Of a stretch of 20,969 bases of DNA, positions 15,042-20,969 are shown one piece after another. The DNA comes from CAZPXF01 sp964590945 (GTDB lineage: Bacteria > Bacillota > Clostridia > Lachnospirales > Lachnospiraceae), in assembly GCA_964590945.1 (NCBI GenBank), contig CAZPXF010000034.1, positions 1 to 20,969 on the forward strand, given 5' to 3'. Every line of letters begins with the position of its first letter. Positions within the stretch are counted from its first letter, which is position 1. The notes under the pieces are model-generated. The model did no database searches. It saw only the letters and a program-made list of their open reading frames with translations, and was not told the origin of the DNA. Position numbers and translations under genes: made by a program.

Positions 15042-15174
15042 TTTTTTCTTCGTATAAAATATCATATCCTGTTCTTTACGTCAACAATGCGGGGCAAAGA
15101 GATTCCGGGGAAAGACATCAATGAGATTTATGAATTAAGTATTTAAAAAAATGATAGATATCTTCAAAAAAATA

Positions 15175-15203
15175 TTGACACAAGTGCATAGAAGCGATAT
15201 AAT
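15175..15203 (+). promoter_or_regulatory. consensus sigma-A promoter of the ABC transporter operon
   Basis: TTGACA (15175-15180) and TATAAT (15198-15203) with 17 bp between them: a full consensus promoter. The start point would be near 15210, giving a leader of about 65 nt. A promoter this strong usually implies repression or high demand. Confidence 0.92.
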
Positions 15204-15216
15204 CCAATACATGGAA

Positions 15217-15240
15217 ATGATATCATCAAAAATGATGATA
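15217..15240. promoter_or_regulatory. candidate operator in the transporter leader
   Basis: A perfect palindrome ATGATATCAT (15217-15226) overlaps an inverted repeat TATCATC-N6-GATGATA (15221-15240) just after the transcription start. A related tract, AATGATAGATATCTTC then A7, lies upstream of the -35 at about 15150-15172 and recurs as AATGATGATACACTTC then A-rich at about 15231-15253. Confidence 0.45.
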
Positions 15241-15276
15241 CACTTCAAAAAAAATGATAGGCAGGGAAGAACGATT

Positions 15277-16293
15277 ATGAAAAAGAAAGTATTGGCCATT
15301 TTAATGGCAACAGCAATGACACTGTCATTGGCAGCATGTGGAAGTGACAATTCTTCCAGTTCCTCAGACAGCGGGGAGAGCGCAGCAGCATCGACAACAG
15401 AATCCAAAGATGTCTATAACATCGGCATCTGCCAGCTTGTTCAGCATGACGCATTAGATGCAGCAACCGAAGGTTTCCAGGATGCACTCATCGAGAAACT
15501 GGGCGAAGATAAGGTTAATTTTGATCTTCAGAACGCAGCCGGTGATTCTGCAACATGTGCAACGATCGTGAATCAGTTCGTATCGGATGGGGATGATCTG
15601 ATCCTGGCAAATGCAACAGCATCTCTTCAGGCGGCGGCAGCAGCCACAGATACAATTCCGATCCTCGGAACATCCATTACAGATTATGCTACAGCGCTGG
15701 ACATTGAGGACTGGTCAGGTACTGTCGGCGGTAACATTTCCGGTACTTCTGATCTGGCTCCACTGGATCAGCAGGCGGACATGCTGCATGAACTGTTCCC
15801 GGATGCAAAGAATGTTGGCCTTTTGTACTGCTCGGCTGAGCCGAATTCCGTGTATCAGGCAACTACGATCGAAGGATATCTGAACGATATGGGATATACA
15901 TGTGAATCTTATACATTTACGGATTCCAATGATATCGGCTCCGTAGCTTCCGACGCAGCATCCAACAGTGATGTAATCTACATCCCAACAGATAATGCTG
16001 CGGCATCGAATACAGAAGTTATCAACAACACCTGTCTTCCGGCCGGCGTACCGATCATCGCTGGTGAGCAGGGTATCTGTGCAGGATGTGGTGTTGCAAC
16101 CTTATCCATCAGCTATTATGATATCGGATACAAGACAGGTGAGATGGCGGCACAGATCCTGCAAGAGGGTGCTGATATAAGTACAATGCCGATCGAATAT
16201 GCACCAAATGTGACAAAGCAGTATAACGAAGCTAACTGCACAAAGCTTGGGATTACACCTCCGGAAGGATATGAGCCGATTGCAACCGAGTAG
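15277..16293 (+). CDS. ABC transporter substrate-binding lipoprotein, TrpX-like
   Basis: A 338-residue lipoprotein. The signal peptide ends in LSLAAC with Cys21 as the lipid-anchored residue, followed by a Ser-rich linker (24-40). The body matches the ABC_sub_bind type (COG2984): YNIGICQLVQHDALDAATEGF, DLILANATASLQAA, IPILGTSITDYATAL, GLLYCSAEPNS and the C-terminal PIEYAPNVTKQYNEANCTKLGI. Relatives with known ligands bind aromatic amino acids, so tryptophan or tyrosine is a reasonable guess, not shown here. The ATG at 15277 is set by the signal peptide; its AGGGA ribosome site is weak. It is separated from the permease by 122 nt containing a large hairpin, consistent with making more binding protein than membrane parts. 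Confidence 0.9.
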   Translation: MKKKVLAILMATAMTLSLAACGSDNSSSSSDSGESAAASTTESKDVYNIGICQLVQHDALDAATEGFQDALIEKLGEDKVNFDLQNAAGDSATCATIVNQFVSDGDDLILANATASLQAAAAATDTIPILGTSITDYATALDIEDWSGTVGGNISGTSDLAPLDQQADMLHELFPDAKNVGLLYCSAEPNSVYQATTIEGYLNDMGYTCESYTFTDSNDIGSVASDAASNSDVIYIPTDNAAASNTEVINNTCLPAGVPIIAGEQGICAGCGVATLSISYYDIGYKTGEMAAQILQEGADISTMPIEYAPNVTKQYNEANCTKLGITPPEGYEPIATE

Positions 16294-16324
16294 TGTAGAT
16301 AATAATCTGAATAATTAGAATGAA

Positions 16325-16371
16325 AGCCCCCGTCTTTTCACGTAGTCATCCGACGATGAATCACGGGGGCT
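16325..16371 (+). ncRNA. strong intercistronic RNA hairpin
   Basis: AGCCCCCGT (16325-16333) pairs perfectly with ACGGGGGCT (16363-16371). Within the loop TCATC-CGAC-GATGA (16346-16359) forms a second stem. No U tract follows, so a full terminator is unlikely. It may stabilise the upstream binding-protein mRNA end or partly block read-through. A smaller inverted repeat, GTGTCA / TGACAC (16378-16401), follows directly and abuts the permease ribosome site. Confidence 0.5.
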
Positions 16372-16415
16372 GAGATGGTGTCAAGGGAAAATTTATGACA
16401 CAGGAGGAATGAAAA

Positions 16416-17345
16416 ATGAGTTTCGTACAGTTATTGAATGCTCTTCCGGGCGCCTGCGCCCAGGGGCTTATATGGGGGATTATGGCAATTGGCGTCTATA
16501 TTACATACAAGATTCTGGATCTGGCTGACCTGACGGTAGATGGTACGATGTGTACCGGAGGAGCTGTCTGCATATTAATGCTGACGAACGGGCATTCGAT
16601 AGGAACTGCCCTGGCTTTATCATTGATCGCAGGACTGCTTGCGGGACTTGCAACAGGGATTCTTCATACCACGCTTGGGATTCCGGCTATTCTTGCAGGA
16701 ATCCTGACACAACTTGGCCTTTACTCTGTGAATCTGCGTATTTTAGGCGGCAAAGCAAATCAGGCGATCAGCGTTGACAAATATGATCTGCTTGTATCTC
16801 TTCGTTATGTCAAAGGAGTTCCGGTCTATAAAAATACGATTTTTATTGTGGCGATATTTATAATTGCGATCGTTGCAATTCTTTACTGGTTTTTCGGTAC
16901 AGAACTTGGAAGCGCTATCCGCGCAACCGGAAGTAATCCGAATATGTCCCGTGCACAGGGGATCAATACCGATCATTGTAAGATCCTTGGACTTATGATC
17001 TCCAACGGGATCGTGGCGCTGGCAAGCGGTCTCTATGCACAGTATCAGGGATTTGCAGACGTCAATGCCGGGCGCGGAGCGATCGTTATCGGTCTTGCGG
17101 CAGTTATCATAGGCGAGGTTGTATTTGGGAAAATCCACGGGAACTTCGCATTCCGGCTTCTTTCAGTGGCCTTTGGAGCGATCATTTACTATCTGGTATT
17201 GCAGGTCGTGCTCTGGCTCGGACTCAACTCCAATGACCTGAAGCTGTTGTCAGCGATCGTAGTTGCAGCATTCCTCGCGATTCCTCATCTAAAGGAAAAA
17301 TACTTCTCAAAGCCGATGAAAAAGGGAGGTGCTTCCCGTGCTTAA
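16416..17345 (+). CDS. ABC transporter permease, TrpY-like
   Basis: A 309-residue integral membrane protein of the branched-chain permease superfamily (COG4120 type). About eight hydrophobic segments are visible; GIMAIGVYITYKILDLADLTVDGT near the start and GSAIRATGSNPNMSRAQGINTD in the middle are characteristic, the latter containing the cytoplasmic loop that contacts the ATPase. AGGAGG (16402-16407) lies 8 nt before the ATG. The stop codon overlaps the start of the ATPase gene by 8 nt. It would form the channel for the ligand carried by the lipoprotein. Confidence 0.93.
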   Translation: MSFVQLLNALPGACAQGLIWGIMAIGVYITYKILDLADLTVDGTMCTGGAVCILMLTNGHSIGTALALSLIAGLLAGLATGILHTTLGIPAILAGILTQLGLYSVNLRILGGKANQAISVDKYDLLVSLRYVKGVPVYKNTIFIVAIFIIAIVAILYWFFGTELGSAIRATGSNPNMSRAQGINTDHCKILGLMISNGIVALASGLYAQYQGFADVNAGRGAIVIGLAAVIIGEVVFGKIHGNFAFRLLSVAFGAIIYYLVLQVVLWLGLNSNDLKLLSAIVVAAFLAIPHLKEKYFSKPMKKGGASRA

Positions 17346-18132
17346 AGTTGAAAACATACACAAAACATTTAATGCCGGAACTGTGAATGAAAAGGTTGCG
17401 CTGAACAGCTTGAATCTTGAATTGAACGAGGGCGATTTCGTTACGGTAATCGGAGGAAACGGAGCTGGTAAATCGACGCTTCTGAATGCAATTGCCGGAG
17501 TGTGGTCCGTAGATGAAGGGCGGATTACTATCGATAATATTGATGTGACGGGGATGCCGGAGCATAAGCGTGCAAAATATCTTGGCCGAGTATTTCAGGA
17601 TCCGATGACAGGAACAGCTGCCAGTATGATGATCGAGGAAAATCTTGCGCTCGCCGCAAGACGGGGATCGTTCAGATTTTTACGCATTGGAATCACAAGA
17701 AAAGAGCGTGAAACGTACCGGGAACTGCTCAAGACGTTGGATCTAGGTTTGGAAAACCGCATGACGACAAAAGTAGGCCTCCTCTCCGGCGGACAGAGAC
17801 AGGCGCTTACCCTTCTGATGGCAACCCTGAAGAAACCAAAGCTTCTCCTTTTGGATGAGCACACAGCAGCGCTGGATCCGAAGACTGCGGCAAAGGTTCT
17901 GGAGACAACAGACCGTATCGTAGGAAAGGACTGCCTCACGACACTTATGATCACGCATAATATGAAAGATGCGATTGCTCACGGCAACCGTCTGATCATG
18001 ATGCATGAAGGGAATGTGATCTATGATGTTGCCGGTGAAGAGAAGAAGAAATTGAAGGTATCGGATCTTCTTGCCAGGTTTGAACAGGCCAGCGGAAACG
18101 AATTCGCAAATGACCGGATGATGCTGAATTAG
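17338..18132 (+). CDS. ABC transporter ATPase, TrpZ-like
   Basis: A 264-residue ATP-binding subunit (COG1101 type) that powers the upstream permease. Walker A GGNGAGKST (39-47), Q-loop FQDP (86-89), signature LSGGQ (149-153), Walker B LLLLDE with Glu174, and the switch His207 in MITHNM are all intact, so it should be active. Two GTG starts are possible, 17329 and 17338. GGGAGG ends at 17329 and lies 8 nt before the second, so 17338 is preferred. It overlaps the permease gene by 8 nt, indicating coupled translation. I see no convincing terminator after it. Confidence 0.94.
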   Translation: MLKVENIHKTFNAGTVNEKVALNSLNLELNEGDFVTVIGGNGAGKSTLLNAIAGVWSVDEGRITIDNIDVTGMPEHKRAKYLGRVFQDPMTGTAASMMIEENLALAARRGSFRFLRIGITRKERETYRELLKTLDLGLENRMTTKVGLLSGGQRQALTLLMATLKKPKLLLLDEHTAALDPKTAAKVLETTDRIVGKDCLTTLMITHNMKDAIAHGNRLIMMHEGNVIYDVAGEEKKKLKVSDLLARFEQASGNEFANDRMMLN

Positions 18133-18182
18133 ATGCCAAATAAAACAGGCGGATATGATATATTTTCTGATCGAATTGAAAG

Positions 18183-18211
18183 TTGCGCTTTAAAAAATCG
18201 TATGATATAAT
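18183..18211 (+). promoter_or_regulatory. extended -10 promoter of the DtxR-like gene
   Basis: TATAAT (18206-18211) is preceded by TG at the extended -10 position and, 17 bp upstream, by TTGCGC (18183-18188). Transcription should begin near 18218. The regulator therefore need not depend on the transporter operon. Confidence 0.7.
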
Positions 18212-18244
18212 CAGGACATGCAAACCGGTATGGGAGGTATTATT

Positions 18245-18625
18245 TTGTTACACACAAATGAATCTGCGGAAAACTATCTCGAAACTATTTTGATTTTAAG
18301 CAAGCGGCTTCCCGTTGTACGTTCTGTTGATATTGCGAATGAACTGAATTTTAAAAAGCCAAGCGTCAGTGTCGCTATGAAGAATCTTCGTGAAAAGAAT
18401 ATGATCGTTGTAAATAATTCCGGCTTTATCACATTAACTCCGGCTGGTCTTAAGGTTGCAGAGACAATTTATGAACGTCATACGCTGCTCTCCGCATGGC
18501 TCACGACCCTCGGTGTGGATGCTGATGTAGCAACAGAGGACGCCTGCAGGATAGAACATGTGATCAGTCCGGAGAGCTTTCAGGCTATCAAGGAGCACAT
18601 TGCAAAATATACAAATGAGAATTAG
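18245..18625 (+). CDS. short DtxR/MntR-family metal-dependent regulator
   Basis: A 126-residue regulator with an N-terminal winged helix (ESAENYLETILIL; SVDIANELNFKKPSVSVAMKNLREKNMI) and a short dimerisation domain carrying ERHTLL and CRIEH, the metal ligands of the DtxR type (Cys-x-x-Glu-His). The C-terminal SH3-like domain of full DtxR is absent, as in MntR-sized relatives. I choose the TTG at 18245: GGAGG (18233-18237) is 7 nt before it, and the in-frame ATG at 18218 coincides with the predicted transcription start and so would lack a ribosome site. It probably senses Mn or Fe. Its target is not shown; it lies beside an amino-acid-type ABC operon rather than a metal transporter. Confidence 0.88.
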   Translation: MLHTNESAENYLETILILSKRLPVVRSVDIANELNFKKPSVSVAMKNLREKNMIVVNNSGFITLTPAGLKVAETIYERHTLLSAWLTTLGVDADVATEDACRIEHVISPESFQAIKEHIAKYTNEN

Positions 18626-18633
18626 TTTTCACC

Positions 18634-18667
18634 GCAAAAGGACGATGGTCTTCCATCGCCCTTTTGC
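18634..18667. terminator. convergent terminator
   Basis: A long stem, GCAAAAGG-A-CGATGG / CCATCG-C-CCTTTTGC, with one mismatch and a TCTT loop. It lies between the DtxR-like gene and the metallo-beta-lactamase-fold gene, sharing one base with the latter's stop codon. The plus strand continues TATTTCC, so termination of the regulator transcript is the clearer function; either strand can form the hairpin. Confidence 0.75.
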
Positions 18668-19764
18668 TATTTCCCAATACAGTTCGCGCATGGGGCATAC
18701 CCCTGCTGCACCATTTCTTCCTTTGAAGACACAACTGTTTTTTTATTTCCTTCCTTCATCTGGCCAACGCTTTCACAGTCCGGCAAATGGAACTTTCCGG
18801 TATTTACATTGAGGACAAAGGTCTGTTGTTCCTCCGACGCACCTTCTCCGGCTGAAGCTCCCGGCTCTCCCGGCGTCCAGTCCTCGCTCGGTGAAAGTCC
18901 AAAGGTAATTTCTTTCCCGTCTGACTTCGCAGTGATCGTTCCCTGATCGTCCGTCCGGAAGATCTTAACTCCCGCGCTTCGCAGCATGTTCAGAACCGCC
19001 GCATGCGGATGTCCGTAGGAATTTCCCTCTCCGCAGCTAATGACCGCATATTCCGGATCCACCCGCTCAAGAAACTCCTCTGTCGTGCCGGTCTTGCTCC
19101 CGTGATGGCTGACCTTATATACATCGGACTGCAGGTTCTCGCCGCTGTTCATCATATCCTCCTCGGCCTCTTCCTCCGCATCCCCCGCAAGCAGGAAACT
19201 GCACGAACCATGCACGACACGGACGACGATGGACGAATCGTTGGAGTTCTCATAGTCATCCCGTTCCGGTCCAAGAACCGTCACCTCTGCCTCCCCAAGC
19301 GAAAATGTATCTCCGGCTTCCGGGTGAAGGATCTCCTCATCCTTCTCATCCGCCGCCTCCACGACCTCATCGTAAGTCACGGTGTCCTTCTCCGATTCCG
19401 GCATCAGAAGCTCGCCGCATTCGAAACTCTCAAGGACATTATCCATGCCTCCTATATGATCTGCATCCGGATGCGTCCCGATCACGTAATCAAGCTCTGT
19501 TATCCCTTTACTCTCAAGGTAGCTGCACACTTCTTCTCCCCACCGGTTATTTCCGGCGTCTATAAGAAGCGTCTGCCCGCCGCATGTCAGGAGCGTACAA
19601 TCCCCCTGCCCAACGTCAAGAAAATCAATTCTCAGCTCACCGGAAACTTCAGCAGCGGTCTTCTGTTCCTGGTCTGTATTCTCAGAATTGATCCCGGAAC
19701 ATCCATTGAAAAGAAAGAATCCCATCGCTCCGGCAAGCAGGCAGGACAATAGCCTTTTTTTCAC
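18667..19764 (-). CDS. ComEC-like metallo-beta-lactamase-fold lipoprotein with Ada-like Cys tail
   Basis: A 365-residue exported protein. The N-terminal hydrophobic segment ends in FNGC (Cys22), an acceptable lipobox. The core is the metallo-hydrolase domain found at the C-terminus of ComEC: IDFLDVGQGDCTLL, THPDADHIGG (97-106), LLAGDAE (191-197), SHHGSKTGT (219-227) and GHPH (251-254), so its metal site looks complete. After an acidic linker, residues 315-365 form a small domain (FVLNVNTGKFHLPDCESV and GYAPCANC; Cys330, Cys359, Cys362), similar to the Ada metal-binding motif. Such proteins are thought to act on nucleic acid outside the cell, but no substrate is proven. The start is a GTG with GGGAG upstream. 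It lies 16 nt after the CapA-like gene and is probably co-transcribed. Confidence 0.88.
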   Translation of the reverse strand: MKKRLLSCLLAGAMGFFLFNGCSGINSENTDQEQKTAAEVSGELRIDFLDVGQGDCTLLTCGGQTLLIDAGNNRWGEEVCSYLESKGITELDYVIGTHPDADHIGGMDNVLESFECGELLMPESEKDTVTYDEVVEAADEKDEEILHPEAGDTFSLGEAEVTVLGPERDDYENSNDSSIVVRVVHGSCSFLLAGDAEEEAEEDMMNSGENLQSDVYKVSHHGSKTGTTEEFLERVDPEYAVISCGEGNSYGHPHAAVLNMLRSAGVKIFRTDDQGTITAKSDGKEITFGLSPSEDWTPGEPGASAGEGASEEQQTFVLNVNTGKFHLPDCESVGQMKEGNKKTVVSSKEEMVQQGYAPCANCIGK

Positions 19765-19780
19765 GATTTATCCACTCCCA

Positions 19781-20935
19781 TCATTCTTCTCCCATAATAT
19801 CATCCCACAGGCTTTGCAGATATTCCACCGAAAAATCTCCTCGCTTTTTGCGCATAGAATGCTGCGATGCAAGCTCATTTGTGTAATCGCTCAGCAGATA
19901 CACCGTGTGGACAGACGAGTTGTAATGCGTGACAACCGGGATAAAGTCATAATCCTCAATTGCGCAGGTCACCTGATCTCCCTCAACGGTCTTCTTCAGC
20001 GTCAGGCTTGCCATCCCGCCGAGCATCCGTTCCGGCTGATCCTGTCCGGAAATAAAATTGCCGCAGGAATAATATACAAGGCCTTCATTTCCGCTCTCCG
20101 TGGTCACCATCCGATACGGCTCCACCACATGCGGATGCGCGCAGATCACAATATCTGCACCGGCGTCGATCAGGTCATTGATATAATCCACCTGATATTC
20201 TGTCGGCGTATAGACATACTCTGTCCCAATATGAAGGAAACAGATCGTAAAATCCACCTGATCCTCCACCCCTTTGACATCCCGGATAAACTTCTCCCTG
20301 TCATCCAGCAGATTGACAAGGTACGGCTCGTCCGCCGGAAGGGAAAACCCGTTCAGTCCGTATGTATAATTGAACATTGCCATATCAATATTATTCTGGG
20401 AAATAATATCCATCGTCTCATACTCTTCCTGCGTCTCATGGAGCCCAAGAAGCGTGATCTCCGGATGTTTCTTCCAGTAGTTCAGGGAATCCATAACGCC
20501 TGTCCGCCCCTTATCCCACGTATGGTTCGTGGCGCCAAGCACAATGTCAAACCCGGCGTCGATCACCGCATCGCCCACCTCCGTCGGAGAACCAAAGCAA
20601 GGATAGCTGCTGACATTCTTATGATCCTCCACAAGGATCGTCTCCTGATTGATAACGCTGATATCATAGGAGGAAATGACGTCCTTCACATTTTCATACA
20701 TTGCGCTGAAATCATACGATCCGTCGCTTTGCCTGGCACAGTTCAGTATCTGCGTATGGATCAGATTATCCCCCACTGCCGATAACGTCAGTTCATGTTC
20801 CTCTTTTTGGTCGACTGCCAGAACCAGTCCTTTCGCGGAATCGTCTCCCTCTTCCTGAAACGTCTCCACAGCAGCGTTTCCGCATCCGGCTATGCCGATC
20901 ATACACGCAAGCAGCAGACCCATCATTTTCTTCAT
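19781..20935 (-). CDS. CapA-family (PGA_cap) lipoprotein
   Basis: A 384-residue lipoprotein; the lipobox is IAGC with Cys18. The body is a PGA_cap calcineurin-like metallophosphoesterase-type domain: LSAVGDNLIHTQI, NQETILVED, GATNHTWDKGRTG, CAHPHVVEPYRM and YYSCGNFISGQ are the metal-site motifs in order. Founder proteins take part in poly-gamma-glutamate capsule production, but most clostridial members stand apart from capB and capC, as here, so capsule synthesis should not be assumed. The ATG has GGGGGAGA 8 nt upstream. It precedes the metallo-beta-lactamase-fold lipoprotein, making a two-gene set of surface metallo-hydrolases. The promoter lies outside the window. Confidence 0.9.
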   Translation of the reverse strand: MKKMMGLLLACMIGIAGCGNAAVETFQEEGDDSAKGLVLAVDQKEEHELTLSAVGDNLIHTQILNCARQSDGSYDFSAMYENVKDVISSYDISVINQETILVEDHKNVSSYPCFGSPTEVGDAVIDAGFDIVLGATNHTWDKGRTGVMDSLNYWKKHPEITLLGLHETQEEYETMDIISQNNIDMAMFNYTYGLNGFSLPADEPYLVNLLDDREKFIRDVKGVEDQVDFTICFLHIGTEYVYTPTEYQVDYINDLIDAGADIVICAHPHVVEPYRMVTTESGNEGLVYYSCGNFISGQDQPERMLGGMASLTLKKTVEGDQVTCAIEDYDFIPVVTHYNSSVHTVYLLSDYTNELASQHSMRKKRGDFSVEYLQSLWDDIMGEE

Positions 20936-20969
20936 CTTCGGTTTCTCCCCCTCATAATAACTTTATCTT

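Larger units (their letters stand above)
14912..15276. other. 365-bp divergent intergenic region
   Basis: This is the only stretch over 300 bases without a gene. It holds the proC leader, an AT-rich inverted repeat at 15015-15041, a strong promoter for the transporter operon at 15175-15203, and repeated TGAT-containing motifs on both sides of that promoter. I see no further coding sequence in it. Confidence 0.7.

Noticed and set aside
16325..16371. Intrinsic terminator ending the binding-protein transcript
   Set aside because: The stem is strong but is followed by GAGATGG rather than U residues, and the permease and ATPase have no obvious promoter of their own.
18218..18244. ATG start for the DtxR-like protein
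   Set aside because: It coincides with the predicted transcription start and lacks a ribosome site, whereas the TTG at 18245 has GGAGG 7 nt upstream and gives the typical family N-terminus.
19781..20935. Poly-gamma-glutamate capsule locus
   Set aside because: Only the CapA-like member is present; no capB- or capC-like gene is in the window, and the family is broader than capsule synthesis.
1..20969. CRISPR array, tRNA, rRNA, insertion sequence or prophage
   Set aside because: Reading both strands, I found no regularly spaced repeats, cloverleaf-like segments, transposase or integrase motifs, or terminal inverted repeats with target duplications.

Overview
The window looks like a chromosomal segment from a Gram-positive member of the Clostridia, most probably Lachnospiraceae. 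That placement is an inference from gene content: an LL-diaminopimelate aminotransferase, an ANTAR regulator beside a type I-alpha glutamine synthetase, a DUF1002 exported protein, a TrpXYZ-like ABC transporter, and strong AGGAGG ribosome sites with sigma-A type promoters. Nothing points to a recent mobile element: I see no transposase, integrase, phage gene, tRNA, rRNA or CRISPR array.

Layout. 1-2091: a gene fragment at the left edge, a MATE efflux pump (minus) and a divergent CYTH protein (plus). 2136-2165: a bidirectional terminator. 2186-9904: a likely seven-gene minus-strand operon running from a promoter at 9876-9904 in the order ATP-grasp ligase, Asp/Glu racemase, MurE-like Mur ligase, glnA, ANTAR regulator, dapF, dapL. 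9977-12923: a csoR-copA copper operon with a clear CsoR-type operator inside its promoter. 12959-14022: a DUF1002 exported protein. 14117-14911: proC. 15175-18132: a plus-strand ABC transporter operon (lipoprotein, permease, ATPase). 18245-18625: a short DtxR-family regulator. 18634-18667: a convergent terminator. 18667-20935: two minus-strand lipoprotein genes, a CapA-like protein followed by a ComEC-like metallo-beta-lactamase-fold protein.

How the genes may work together. The 7.7-kb operon joins cell-wall peptide chemistry to nitrogen supply. DapL and DapF make meso-diaminopimelate, glutamine synthetase supplies amide nitrogen, and the ATP-grasp ligase, two-cysteine racemase and divergent MurE resemble the D-aspartate ligase / aspartate racemase / L-lysine-type MurE set of lactic acid bacteria. 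The MurE-like protein has EDPG where DAP-adding MurE enzymes have DNPR. The operon may therefore encode a variant peptidoglycan stem or side-branch pathway; this is inference. Between murE and glnA lies an intrinsic-terminator-like hairpin that overlaps a small hexaloop hairpin, suggesting that the ANTAR protein encoded just downstream controls glnA by antitermination.

The copper ATPase has a C-terminal CopZ-like domain preceded by an in-frame ATG with its own strong ribosome site. One gene may therefore produce both the pump and a free 69-residue copper chaperone.
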